The notes: generated by a model from the sequence alone, not told the origin. Shown: positions 44,560 through 55,775, counted from the stretch's first letter. The stretch: DNA of 64,000 nt from Pontederia crassipes (GCA_030549335.1 CM060197.1:744001-808000), one strand, 5' to 3'. Made by a program: numbers and translations.

Positions 44560-45300
44560 TCACTTCAGATCTGTTCATGGAAAAGAGTTCTAATTGAACG
44601 ATATCACTTTGGGCAAAACTCTTATAGCAGGACTGTTGAAGCAAGGCAACAACAATGTGGAATGACCGTTGCAACAAGACCGTTGAAGCAAAGCAGCAAC
44701 AATGTGGAATGCAGGCCAAGAAGCATGAGGCATCAAGGCAGAGGTGAGGCAGAGAGACCCAATGATGAAGTAGCAGGGCAGACGTGAGGCAGAGAGACCT
44801 AAGGTCAAAGGGGAGCCCAAAGGAGGAGAAAACTAAAAGAGGACTCAAACTGCAATGCCGAATGCAAGCGAAGCAACAAGGCAAAGGTGACCGACAGCGA
44901 AGCAGCAAGGTCGAAGGGGAGCGTCTGGAGGAGAAAAAAAAAGGATAAGAGGGCAAGAGGAAGAAATGAAAAGAGGAAAAGATGATCAAATTGCTGCAGC
45001 AAGGCAACAACAAAGTTCGATGTTGCAAGCGAAGCAACACGAGACAATAAGGAAGAGGCAACCAACAATGAAGCAACAAGGTCGAAAGAGAGCCGCGGAG
45101 GAGGGAAAAAGGATGAAGGGCTTGATGTTTTTATGATGCCCTAACCCCCCATAGGTGCTGCTGCAGAACCAGATGATTCAAATCACTTTCCTGGTTTTTT
45201 TTTTAACCAATGATTTCTCATATTTTTCAGCAGAGTCGTACGCCAAAGAATAACCGTAGATTGAGAAATTTATGATAAAGCCCGCACACTACTTAACCCC
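44560..45300 (-). repeat. Right terminal inverted repeat of the MULE
   Basis: The complement starts GGGGTTAAGTAGTGTGCGGG, as the left end does, and includes blocks like TCTCGTGTTGCTTCGCTTGC. It is longer than the left copy because of an internal repeat of about 150 bases (GACCTTGCTGCTTCGC-type). Long minus-strand frames (44546-45079) are shadows of this repeat. Confidence 0.75.
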
Positions 45301-45309
45301 ATATAATAA

Positions 45310-45562
45310 AGTCTTAAGGTTGCATTTGGTTGAGCATTAATGGGTACAGCTAAACATACCTCTTATTTTATAAAAAGTATAAAGGATAAAATTATCATTT
45401 TTTTAAAATTAATCTTGCAAACAATGAAAATACGAGAATTAGCATATTCTTTATAATAAATAGAATATTGATAATCCCGTGCAAACTTAAAAAATGAACT
45501 AATCTGATGGATTGTGCCTTAACCCAACGCATAGGCAACCCCCAACCAAACGGGACTAAGGA
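45310..45562. repeat. MITE candidate
   Basis: The left end GGTTGCATTTGGTTGAGCAT and the complement of the right end AGTCCCGTTTGGTTGGGGGT are inverted copies about 245 bases apart. The edges read TTAAGG/CTAAGG. It lies immediately beside the MULE's right target duplication. Confidence 0.5.
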
Positions 45563-46928
45563 GATGATTGACTTCAACCACCATAGCACTCATGATCTTA
45601 TAGAAGAAGTCTTGCAATACTATATTTTTTATATATTTCTAATCCAAGTCATGGATGACTCTTGTAAGAGTGCAACCTATCAAGTGTTCATAAAAATAAA
45701 AAATTATGTAGATGATCCTTTATTATTATCTTTTAAAATGAATCTTTGGCGTTCTAATTACACAAAACCAGCAAATCCTAACGTTGTAAACCCTTGATTG
45801 GATTTCATTTTTACTGCTCAACTGATAGTCTCATTGTCATCTGCCTTTTTTTTTTATATATATCATCCCCAAGTGCATAATCATGCATGGCGAGTTAACT
45901 CGGATTGATTTGATGTGCTGCACGAACCACCACCATGAATTGAATTTTGCATTGAATTGAGCAGACTTTGGAAATCCTCAACCTCCGGTCTGCACCCTCG
46001 AAACATTAAATTGCCATATGACAGGAAATCTAGCTAATTGGATATTGCTTAATTGTCAGATGTACAGTGGACGGTGATCCTTAGATCCTTCTTCATGAAT
46101 TGAGTTGCCTTCCTGCAAATCTGCAATCAATTTCTTCACTGTTCTCTTGGCCTTCCCTCCCATTAATTAAGTGCTCCGTTTCTGTGTTCGAATTAAGGCC
46201 ACTGTCGTTATCTTATGGGATATGTTATCTTAAATCTTATCACATAAGAAAACTGATATGACTCCTTACCTTGTATACATATCCTTTTTGTCTTTTCGTC
46301 CTTTGCACAGTAATCATATGAATTGCGCATTTCGATACTTTATTCTTCATTTATTTTCTAAGCCCACGCAAAATAACGATTTGCTATAAAGTTCCAATCT
46401 CCATCTACGACAAGATGAAATCCGAATTCTAATTCATCGTCTTTGTTCTTTTTTTGTTTCAGTCTTAACTTCAAATCTTATATAACTCATCGTTCTGCTC
46501 TTTTACTTCGACTTGAATGGACTCTCGGCTCGTACGAATGATCATATCCATATTGTTTTGCTCATATAAAATTATTCAACGAGAACATCTTGATCGAGGT
46601 CATTACAATCAACTCCCTTTAAAGGATTTAACGTCTTCGTTAAATTTAAACATGCGAGGTCGATTTTGATATCATCCTTTTTGCCTAATTAAGATATTGT
46701 TCGATTGGACTCGGCCGATACGAATTTAAAATGATCCTATTACCTCACGTCATTTTAGAAATCATAAATCAAATTGTCTATTTTAGAAATCTAAAATGAT
46801 TAAGATCCTAAAAGGCAGATACTCTAAGTGCCAATCAACTTGTTTATATGTAATCTCTTCGTTTCGTACGATATTATAATCTCTCTGCCTTGTAGGAAAG
46901 TTGTCATCCTGTTGTCAGCTGGCTTGCT
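45563..46928. other. Upstream region of the second DUF4228 gene
   Basis: No gene recognised. A 96-codon frame reaching 45797 starts inside the MITE and has no motif. Composition becomes less AT-rich towards the gene at 47011. Confidence 0.5.
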
Positions 46929-46936
46929 TATATAAA
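46929..46936 (+). promoter_or_regulatory. TATA box of the second DUF4228 gene
   Basis: TATATAAA in sense orientation, 82 bases before the ATG at 47011. It is followed by a CT repeat (about 46970-46994) that would lie in the untranslated leader. Confidence 0.7.
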
Positions 46937-47010
46937 GCACGCGCCTCGCCATTGCCATGCATCCACTACTCTCTCTCTCTCTCTCTCTCTCTCTGCCCCC
47001 TGCGTATAGG

Positions 47011-47355
47011 ATGGGAAACTGCGGTTTAGCTCCAAGAGGTCGGCGTGATCTCCGGTCGGCGTTGTCGGCCAAGGTGATCCATGTGGACGGAACGGTGGAG
47101 GAGTACGAGGAATCGGTGCCGGCGAGCAAGGTAGTGGGCAAGAGGCCCGGATACTACGTGAGCCACGGCGAGGCGATGAAGATTGGGGCGAGTCCGCCGG
47201 TGGTGGCGGAAGGGGAGCGGCTGCGGCCGGGGAACTTGTACTTCATCCTCCCCGTCTCATCCTCCCGGTTCCCCCTCTCCCTCCCGGACCTCTGCCGCCT
47301 CGCGGTCAAGGCCAGTGGATCGGCCATCTCCCCGTGCTCTCGCTCGCTTGGATGA
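47011..47355 (+). CDS. DUF4228 (PADRE) domain protein 2, short form
   Basis: Intronless 114-aa protein. A longer frame starts at 46957, but it translates the CT repeat as Leu/Ser; the TATA and CT leader favour the MGNCGLAPRG start with Gly2 and Cys4, again a myristoylation-type N-terminus. The domain reads AKVIHVDGTVEEYEESVPAS (residues 20-39), then GYYVSHGEAM, ERLRPGNLYFILPVSSSRFP and LPDLCRLAVKASGS, with the LxPGxxYFxLP hallmark. It lacks the basic C-terminal extension of the first copy and of most family members, so it is a short form or 3'-truncated. It is clearly different in sequence from the gene at 29880, so this is not a recent tandem copy. Confidence 0.85.
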   Translation: MGNCGLAPRGRRDLRSALSAKVIHVDGTVEEYEESVPASKVVGKRPGYYVSHGEAMKIGASPPVVAEGERLRPGNLYFILPVSSSRFPLSLPDLCRLAVKASGSAISPCSRSLG

Positions 47356-48974
47356 ACACACCCATGCAGTGCAGGACGACGCCCCTGGGGTTGCAGTTGC
47401 ACGAATGCATGCAACATGCATGACCACGCCACTCTGACCGAGGTGAAGTCAGAGATCCATTTTGATCAGTATCTATCTTGTCATCTGCTTGCTGCTCGGC
47501 TTCACGGTCAACTTTGCCGAAGGTCCCGTCAGCGTCGACTGAGATTGGAGTCGTTCTCAAAAGCGGTTGGCGATATTTCTGTAAAATCATCCAGTTCATC
47601 CTCAAACTGGACGAGTCTTGTTGTTGGAATACTGTGAATCATTAGAAATGCGACGGTCATATCATATGATTCTTTTGTATGCAGTTTGAGGTATGTAATT
47701 ATAATATATGTTCTTCTATGGCTATAAAAGCTCTGAAAAAAAAATTCATGCATGATACTTTTTCTTTTGGGTGAAAAAAGTTCACACGCTCTTTTGGATG
47801 GATGGACAATTTTGAGAGTGTGGAACTGTGAATTTTGTTTGGATAATTATTTTATATTAGTTATGAAAAATGAAATGAAGTAACTAAACCCTTCTAATGT
47901 CATGTTTCTGATACTAAATTTTAGACCAAATTAACTCTCCCTCCTCTTTCTCTTTCTTCCTATCTCTTTTCTCTTCTCTCTCTTCTCTATCATATTCCTA
48001 AATAAATATTATGATAAAATATTTTTATCTACATTATATATATATATCTTTTTTTAAAATTTTTAAAATAAATGAATAAAATGATTGCATAAAATTAAAT
48101 AATATATAAAAGTTGAAAAAATATGTCAAAAAAAAAATAGAAGAACAAAATAAAATAAGTGATAAAGAACAATATCATAAATATTTCTTAGTCATTAAAT
48201 ATTATAATATATGATGAAAATAAAAATATCTTTTATACAAATAAATTTTTTTATTATTCAAAGACCACTGTGACAATACTTTATCCATCCTCCTTCCCAA
48301 ATAAGCTTTAGGCATGCGTTTGGCAAGTGGAACTAAAGTTTCTCCGAATTCTAATGAATAGTTCGATTTGATAGATTAATTTGAGATGTATTTGGATAGA
48401 GTAGAACGTAATGATGAGGAATCAAGAATGTATTATGATAGAAAAAAATAGGTGTGAAGGATTAAATTTTGAATAAAAAAATTGGTATTGTAAATAGAAA
48501 ATATAATATTGTTAATAAATAAAAATAAAAATATAATTTTTTTACCAAAAATGGTTAAAAAATATATTATTTAAATATAAAAAATCAAAATTTTAATAAT
48601 TTATATTTAATGGAATTTTGAAATTTTTTAATAAAATAATAAGTAATAAATATTATTATATTTTTAAATATAAAAGATTCATGTATTTTACGTGTCTTTA
48701 TATAACAAAACGTTATATGCGTATAAAAAATATTGATATTATAAAGAAATATTAAGATGCAAATAAAAGAAATGTTTATGTGATATACATACAAATTCAT
48801 AGTTTAAAGTTGACTGTGGCAGATGAATTTAGCACTTCTAAAATCTTAATACCACTTTGCCCTTTCATAATTTTTTTCCACTTCTCATAAATATTATCTC
48901 AATCGTTAGTCACCACTAAAATAATGAAGATGAAAAGTTGTCACCTAAAATAAAATAAAATAGTCACATGGAGA
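47356..48974. other. AT-rich intergenic
   Basis: 3' flank of the DUF4228 gene, then DNA with loose 'TTTGG'-type ends around 47780-48330 that may be an old short element. No gene seen. Confidence 0.45.
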
Positions 48975-49874
48975 CAGTGGCGGCACGTGCATCTATTTGC
49001 AAATAGGTGCACATGCATTGCATTGACTGGGTAAATGTACTAGTTTTCACAAGTATATCTATTCGCTTTAGTGGTTAAATGCTTTAGTTATTGGATTGAA
49101 GGTCGCAGGTTCGATTCCTGCCTTCAAACTACAAAGTATTTTGTTTTTTTTCTCTTGCATTAAGTTTTATAACAAATACAATTGATTTTATTATAATAAG
49201 AATATTACTATGAGAAATATTATTTTTCTCTTAAATTATATATTTCTTCTTATTATACTTTTTATAGAGTATTATAGTATTGCATAGTTAAATAAAAAAA
49301 TATATTTCTTAATTATTTTTTTTATCTCAATTAGCTTAAATTATATAATTCATATATAAGAAGTATCATTAATATTTCATGATCTTATTAATTGCATATG
49401 CTAACACATCATTTTTCTTACTTTTTATTTGATAATAAATATAATTTATTTTTATTATCATCATAAAAATATGTGGAACACATTATACCAATTAACATGA
49501 AAAATATACTTCTTTTTTAAATTATACATTTGTCCTTATTATATTTTTTATAACATTACTATATTGAATACAAAATAGAATAATATTTTTAATAATTATA
49601 TATAGTCCCAATTAACTTAAATTGTATAATTACATGATAAAATATATTTTATTTGTACAATTTATATCACTAATAATTTTTTTATCATGTCATTTTATAC
49701 ATAATTTTTCCTATTTAAATATAAAGTTGATATGATTTTGGTAACTAAAATTAAATCTATTATGAATTATAATTGAAAAAAATATAAAAAATTTATCATT
49801 TATATCAATAATAATTTGAAATTTATTAAAGTTATTTGTGAACCCGCTACAAATTAAGTCTGGCTCCGCCATTG
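48975..49874. mobile_element. hAT-like non-autonomous element
   Basis: The left end CAGTGGCGGCACGTGC and the complement of the right end CAATGGCGGAGCCAGA share the CA(G/A)TGGCGG start seen in plant repeats of this type. The flanks are CATGGAGA and CATGAAGC, 8 bases with 6 matching, compatible with an old hAT target duplication. The interior is AT-rich without a transposase and holds a tRNA-like hairpin. Confidence 0.5.
49069..49127 (+). other. tRNA-like sequence with box A and box B words
   Basis: TAGTGGTTAAATG (49069-49081) resembles box A and GGTTCGATTCC (49108-49118) matches box B. GCAGG-TTCGATT-CCTGC forms a T-arm, extended by TTGAAG/CTTCAA. No convincing anticodon arm or acceptor stem was found, so it is a tRNA-derived remnant and not a tRNA gene. 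Confidence 0.45.
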
Positions 49875-50011
49875 CATGAAGCTATGCTATCCTCTTTTTT
49901 TTTACTGATATGATGGTGTAATATATCCCAAATAATAAATTTGTAGAGCTTCATTCTGTATTTTAGTATCGGTTTGTAAAAAAAATGTATTGATTGCGTA
50001 TTTTTAAATAA

Positions 50012-50059
<48 letters not shown>

Positions 50060-50566
50060 TAACTTGTTTTAATTATTTTTACAATATTATTTTCTTTACA
50101 ATATTTAATTACCTTATTTTGTTGGTAGACTAATAAATATTCACGATAAAAGTTAATTTTATTGATTATTATGAAAATCAACATATTTCTGGCAACATTT
50201 GATTTAAATCAACATTTGATTACTTTATTTTGTTGGTAGCCTAACTTAATTGCATACAAGACAAGAGTTATGACCGACAAGGTGTGAGCCTCGTGCTATG
50301 CGTTCTTTCATAAAGTGACACTGAAGGTTCAGTAATTATGAATAATATTTCCTGTTTTTTCTTAGATTAAACTTGTGCATACTAAGATCAACATTAAAAA
50401 TCAAGATAATGTTGACAAAAGTGGCACTTGCCCTCGGTCACAAGGTATAATATAGTATGGGGGATTAAGAAAAATATGGAACCTAAAGTTGTAAAAAGGA
50501 GGAACATAAATTACAACTTTACATGAACAGTGGACACTATAAAGGGTCACATTTTTTTATGTCGCA
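49875..50566. other. Intergenic with ATT microsatellite
   Basis: Contains an ATT trinucleotide repeat at about 50010-50060. No gene recognised. Confidence 0.6.
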
Positions 50567-51432
50567 AAAGCTTTTGCAATTATTAAATTCAGACCGGACC
50601 GGACAGTTCAGTCGGTTCAATCACGAATCGACCGTTGGTCCAATCCGAATTAGAAAAGACAAAAATTGGTTCAACCAGTAAAAATCGGTTCAACCACTAA
50701 ATCGTAAAAATTCGGTTCAACATTTAAAGTGAAAAAAATAAAAAATAAAAGTAAAAATAAGAAATAAAAAAATTATAAAGGAAGGTAAAAAAATGAGAAA
50801 GTATTTGAATTAAGAATTGGTAAGAATTAAAAAGGAAATAAATGTGTGAAATCAATATGGGAGAGGAATTAATGGAAATAAAAAAGGAAAGTATTAAAAT
50901 GAAAATAAAAGGTAGTAAGTGTGATGTATGGAAAATTAAATTAATTTATTATCATCACAAAATAGTATAAAAGAATTAATATAGTATATCAATAATAATA
51001 ATAGCTTAATTTTTTTATGAATATTAAAAATTGTAATATTTTTTATTATAAAAATGTAAATAAATATGGGGATTAATGGGGAGAGAGGAATTAATGTAAA
51101 TAGAAAAATAAAGATATTAAAATGAAAGTAAAGAAAAAAAATAAACATGAGAGTGATATATGTCAAAATTAATTAATATATTATCACCTTAGAATAGTAT
51201 TGAAGAATAAAATAAAAGAATTAATATATTATATTATTAATAAAAATTCAAACTCTTTTTATGAATATTAATATTTAATTAAATATTTATTTATTATATA
51301 TCATTATGAATTATAAGCATTATATAATATTTATTATATATAATTATTTTAAATAATATTAATTTAATAAAATCCGGTCTAACCACGATCCAATTGATCG
51401 TCCGGGTGGCCAGTCCGGTTTTAATAACATTG
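50567..51432. repeat. CCGGT-ended repeat family, copy 3
   Basis: The left end reads ATTATTAAATTCAGACCGGA. The complement of the right end reads AATGTTATTAAAACCGGACT, very close to the left end of copy 2 (17277). AT-rich non-coding interior. The minus-strand frame at 50936-51166 is a Phe/Ile-rich shadow of AT-rich DNA. Confidence 0.6.
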
Positions 51433-51563
51433 GTTTTATCTACCGTTGCAAGGATAACAGGGAAAGAACCGAGTCATCGACCAAGGTATTCGACAATAAA
51501 AAGGATAAGTTTACACTACCATGTGATCCCAGGAAAAAGAAATACAGATATACGTAACAATAT

Positions 51564-54053
51564 CTAACCAAATCCATAATTTATATTTGGCGATATAACA
51601 TCTGACTCAAATGGTACTTCTACCCGCTCTTTGGCAAGGCACCTTGCTCTGCCATCCTCAATTACCAGAACTTTCCCTGGTGGACACTGAAGAACTCTCA
51701 CAGGTTCCTCTTCTTTTGAAACTCGTTGTCCTCCTGCTCGTCGTCTATCAAGATGCTGCATTATCTTGTTCAAGTGTTGGAATCTGTCTGGTAGCTTGAG
51801 GTTCGGCTGATAACCAGCTATACTTAAGATGGACACAATACCAACAAAAGTTACCACTGACTTCGCGATGAACCCAAAGAAATGTCTGATTCCCCTTGAT
51901 GGTTTTCTGCTCTGGCTCCCATCTCCAGTTCGGTTGCCTTCATGCTTGGAGTTGGATATTGTTCCATTCTGACGGAACTTGTATTTAGCAGCTCTAAAGT
52001 ATGACGTAGGGTGAAGGTCGTCTAGCGCAAGCAACTCAGGAAGATGGCTCCGGTATGGAGGAAGAATAAGGCCATCATCATGCTCAATGATTTCTCCAGC
52101 GAAAGCCAACGCCTCATGGACCATTTCCAACTCCTCGCCCTTATACTCCTTAAGTTTACCAAGTAGCACCATTCTGCTTCTGTCAATCTGAGCTAAAATT
52201 GATTCTCTTTCATACCTTTGCTGCTGGTGCAGGTCCTAAACATGTTGCAAATTATCATTTAGACTACATACTGAACAATACTTAGCAGTCAAATTAAATG
52301 TCTATATGCTCCAAAACAAAGTGAAAAAACATGATGGTTAATATACTGATTCAAGTTCAAACTTGAGAAAAATAAGAAACTGGATCTATTGACTATAATA
52401 ATAGTAATTATAACAAGATCTTATATGTGACTGAAAGAAACAAAAAGATGTTTTTCTCTTGAAGAAAAACAACTACGCCTATGTTTTATAGCCGGTCTCA
52501 AGCCCGGATAAAGGAGGAGGGTTGTGTTAGGCTCCGACAGCCAGCGTAAAACCCTGTCGAATTTCATGAACATGGATCAACGAATATATTCGGAATGACG
52601 TCGTATGATCCATGTAGCCAACCCCACCTAGTAGGATAAGGCTTTGTTGTTGTTGTTGCTGTTATCTCTTCAAGAAAAACAAAAGATGTTGATAAGCAGT
52701 CCACGGTAGACAAATAAAGTCAGCCTATTATTACACCCATCCCCCAGTCCCAAAACAAAACCATTCTATAGATTAGCCACGAAAGCAGCATTCTTCAAGA
52801 AGGATCATTATCATTGTATGGAATTGACCAATTGACTTTGTGATATAATCTGTCAAACAGAAAGGTTAAAATCCATTCCAAATTTGTGCCACTGTATTCT
52901 ACAAATACACCCAATTAATACTTGGACATGCCTCCTTTGCAACCAAATCCAAATCCTCAACGCAATGATGCATTCATATGATGAATACAACAATTACAAA
53001 AAAAAAATGCATTTGGAATGTAACACGCACCGTTTGATTGGCACAAGGTAAAGGTTAAATTCATCTAAAAACAAGAACCAGGCAGCTGTGAAAAGGAAGC
53101 ATGATAATAACAGTGCTAAGGCTCGAGAATCATGCACATGAGAAGAAACTATCTTTTTCAATTCTATTATATCCTCAGCATTCCATGAGTATTGTCTATG
53201 CATATCCCAATCCTTCCAGGGGAACCAGTGTCCCAGAAACATTGAACAGGAAAAAAAGAAAAAATTCATATCTTAAAGGCCCTGTGTCCAATCAAGGTTG
53301 ATGGTACTCAGATTCACCTTCATGCTTACCGTGTATACTAGATTTTCTCTTCTCTAAAGAAATTCTTCATGCCTCTTCTAAACTATGGTCTCTCGAATTC
53401 AACATTAAATTCAAATATGTCATTCTTTACTTTCCTGGAAATATGATCGTTGGAAGCGTTGAAGGCAAACTCCGTCTATATTTTATAGCCGGTCCAAGTC
53501 CGGATAAAGAAGGAGAGTTGTATTAGGCCCTGACAGCATAAAATCCTGTCGAATCTTATGATCATGATACCAAATCTAGTGGGATAAGGCTTGTAGTTGT
53601 TGGAAGCGTTGAAGGCACACGTCAATCATCAGGCCAACTTAATTACACAAAAGCACGGCTTGCAATCCATAAAAATATGAACTTTATGTTAAATGTCCAT
53701 GCTAATCCATCTGAAAGTTGTCATCTTTATTATTTCCAGTTTTCCATGCGCAAGATAGATTTTTATTTTGCGTTCTCTAAGGGAAAAAAAAGACAGTTAA
53801 ACCACGCATTTCTAGAGCTGGTCACCTGCAATGCTGCGAGTTGCCGCTCCAACGAGTGAAGTGCATCCCGAATATCAAAAAGGCATTCGGCCTTTACTTC
53901 TTCCTCCGCCTCCTCTCCATCGTCTTCCGCCTGCGCCGGCGCTCGTCCATCGAGGGAATCCACCGGGCGGCCGCTCCGGACGATGCAGTGGCTAATCTTC
54001 GATCGCAGCTCCGATGCCCTCGCCAAGACCACGCCGATGGCCTCCCCGTCCAT
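51564..54053 (-). CDS. PDV2: Plastid division protein PDV2-like, two exons
   Basis: Exon 1 is 54053-53826 (76 codons) and exon 2 is 52235-51564. The intron is GT-AG (TTGCAG/GTGACC ... TTTAG/GACCTG), phase 0, giving 299 aa. The N-terminal cytosolic half has MDGEAIGVVLARASELRSKI, an acidic Glu-rich linker and a predicted coiled coil (about residues 60-117, including LHSLERQLAALQ and KLKEYKGEELEMVHEAL). A single membrane segment lies at about 198-217 (FIAKSVVTFVGIVSILSIAG). The tail has QCPPGKVLVIEDGRARCLAK and ERVEVPFESD and ends NYGFG. Coiled coil, one transmembrane segment, conserved CPPGKVLV block and C-terminal Gly match PDV2. PDV2 sits in the outer plastid envelope; its C-terminus contacts ARC6 and it recruits the dynamin ARC5 to the division ring. 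The intron carries two retroposons. Confidence 0.9.
52473..52664 (+). mobile_element. Short retroposon with (TTG)n tail, copy 1, in PDV2 intron
   Basis: A 192-bp insert contains TATAGCCGGTCTCAAGCCCG, GGATAAAGGAGGAGGGTTGT and the 3' end GGATAAGGCTTTGTTGTTG with a TTG-repeat tail. It is flanked by TCTCTTGAAGAAAAACAA (52455-52472) and TCTCTTCAAGAAAAACAA (52665-52682), an 18-bp duplication with one mismatch. The TTG tail is typical of plant SINEs/LINEs of the Au/RTE type; class assignment is tentative. Confidence 0.75.
53468..53598 (+). mobile_element. Short retroposon with (TTG)n tail, copy 2, in PDV2 intron
   Basis: A 131-bp relative of copy 1 (TATAGCCGGTCCAAGTCCGG, GTGGGATAAGGCTTG) lacks about 55 internal bases and has a degenerate tail. 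It is flanked by perfect 19-bp repeats GTTGGAAGCGTTGAAGGCA (53449-53467 and 53599-53617). Confidence 0.8.
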
Positions 54054-54450
54054 CGCGCCGGTGTATCCACTGCCGCAATGAGCCGATGGGGTTCAGGAGT
54101 TAGGGTTAGGGGTTCCAGTTCGAGAGCAGGCGGAGGAGGAGGATGAGAAGAAGACGGAGGACTCGCGCTGGTCCAATGGTTTTATGGCGCCCGCCCAGGA
54201 GTTGTTTGTAAGTTTGTTTCAAAGTCCAGAGAGTGCGCGAGAGGGGAGCAAAAGGCAAAAGGAGCGGTTGTGACTCCTCCACGGCTCCACCTCCACCGGG
54301 TCACCGTCGACGCGCGCGGGGCCCGCCGTCCGCTCGCATCTGACGGTTGTGGACTGCCTCCACGGCCCAGCAACAAAATTGCATGCACCTTTTATTATTA
54401 TTATTATTGTTATTAAAATGAGCTCCTGTTTCATCATTTTTTACGGTCAC
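54054..54450. other. 5' flank of the PDV2 gene
   Basis: GC-rich near 54060-54380, consistent with promoter and leader. A TTA repeat lies at about 54391-54412. No further gene. Confidence 0.5.
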
Positions 54451-54454
54451 GTTT

Positions 54455-55775
54455 AATTGGAATTTAATATTAAATTATTAAATTTAATTTTAATCATATA
54501 ATTTATCATCCAACGGTGTAGATTCATTGGATGTAATTTTTTTTATTGCATATTACTTAAACTCAACTATGATTATATAATTAAAATTTAATTTTTATTG
54601 AATTTAATGTTAAATTATTAAATTTAATCTCACATATATAATCATCATCTAATGGTTCAAATTTATTGGATGCATATATATTGTACAACTTTTGATTGCA
54701 TATTACTTAAACCCTAAATAAAATTAAAATTGCACATTATGTTCAATTCAATTTAACGATCCAAATTGATGGATAGCTTAAACAAAAGAAAAGGTGGATC
54801 ACAATTATCATAGTCATTCAATAGTCATAAAGATGAATCAATTAAATGATACATATTTTATACTCCTTGGACCATATGAGATTTGAAGTTTAAGATTTTA
54901 TGCTCCTTGACGGATGGCTGTCATTATTGGATCACGAGGAGGAGTGTTTAAAGTTGTTAAGATATCGATTTAGATATTAAGATATTACGATCTCATTTTT
55001 TTAGTGATCTCGATTTTATCTTATAAGATTTTAATCTTACTCATGTGATCTTACGATATTATTCAATCATATACGATATCACATGATTAATGCAATCACT
55101 TAAATATTATTTAAAAATACTTTATCAATAATAAGAATTAATTTGTATCAAGTTTAGTATGTTTTCTCCATTTTTAATATGATTGATGTATTTTGACTTC
55201 AGATTCCATAAAAAAACAACTTGATGATATATAATTTGAAATTTAAGTGCCTCAAATTTATCAAAAAATATCTATTATTTTTTAAATATAATTATTAATA
55301 AGTAGGTTCTCGATCTGATCTCACGATCTTCGATGATCATCTTTAATTTTATATAAAATCTTGATCTTGACAATAGTATCAGGATCCATCAAGTGAGATT
55401 TCATGGCTGGAGAAATTTGGTTTACGAGGTGACAGAGATTTTACTGATATATTTATTTATTTTCTACTTGGTTGTGATGTTATTTATTCTCATTATTCCT
55501 ATATTATTGTTATAATTACAGTCTCGTTTTTTTGTGGTTATTATAATGATAGCATTTCTTTGTGCAATCATGTTATGTAAATCGAACTAATAAAAAAAGA
55601 TAGACATTTTAAGTAAAGAAAAATCAAAGTTGTAGATCTATCATTGATTGTTCTTGGATTAAGTAATACGTAATAAAAAAATTGTATAATCAATATACAT
55701 ATAATAAATTTAAATCGTTAGATGATGATTATATGATTGAGATTAAATTTAATAACTTAATATTATATTCAATAG
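54455..55775. repeat. Inverted and tandem AT-rich repeats
   Basis: Two tandem units of about 135 bp (54460-54590, 54595-54720) share TTAAATTATTAAATTTAAT and TTGCATATTACTTAAAC. A third copy in opposite orientation lies at 55650-55775. Between them, 54985-55390 has its own GATCTTACGAT/GATCTCACGATC words. This may be the ends of a decayed DNA transposon. Confidence 0.45.

Larger units (their letters stand above)
35681..45300 (+). mobile_element. Mutator-like element (MULE) with FAR1-type transposase, carrying nested CACTA elements
   Basis: Both ends start GGGGTTAAGTAGTGTG when read inwards, identical over 16 bases, and similarity continues for several hundred bases (35681-36060 and 44560-45300). 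The element is flanked by a perfect 9-bp duplication, ATATAATAA (35672-35680 and 45301-45309), the Mutator hallmark. Inside are a broken FAR1/MULE transposase gene on plus, a complete CACTA element (37791-40952), one end of a second CACTA (41691 on), and a minus-strand coding fragment (43522-43689). Total span is 9,620 bp; removing the complete CACTA leaves about 6.5 kb. It is inactive as it stands, because the transposase is interrupted and has frame changes. Confidence 0.9.

Noticed and set aside
44546..45079. 177-codon Leu/Ser/Cys-rich minus-strand frame
   Set aside because: Lies within the MULE's right terminal inverted repeat; a similar string appears in the left repeat, so it reflects repeat sequence and not a gene.
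49069..49127. A functional tRNA gene
   Set aside because: The T-arm and box B are good, but no 7-bp acceptor stem or plausible anticodon arm could be drawn.
49960..50060. A CRISPR-like or satellite array
   Set aside because: It is a simple ATT microsatellite; no spacer-repeat alternation exists anywhere in this eukaryotic window.
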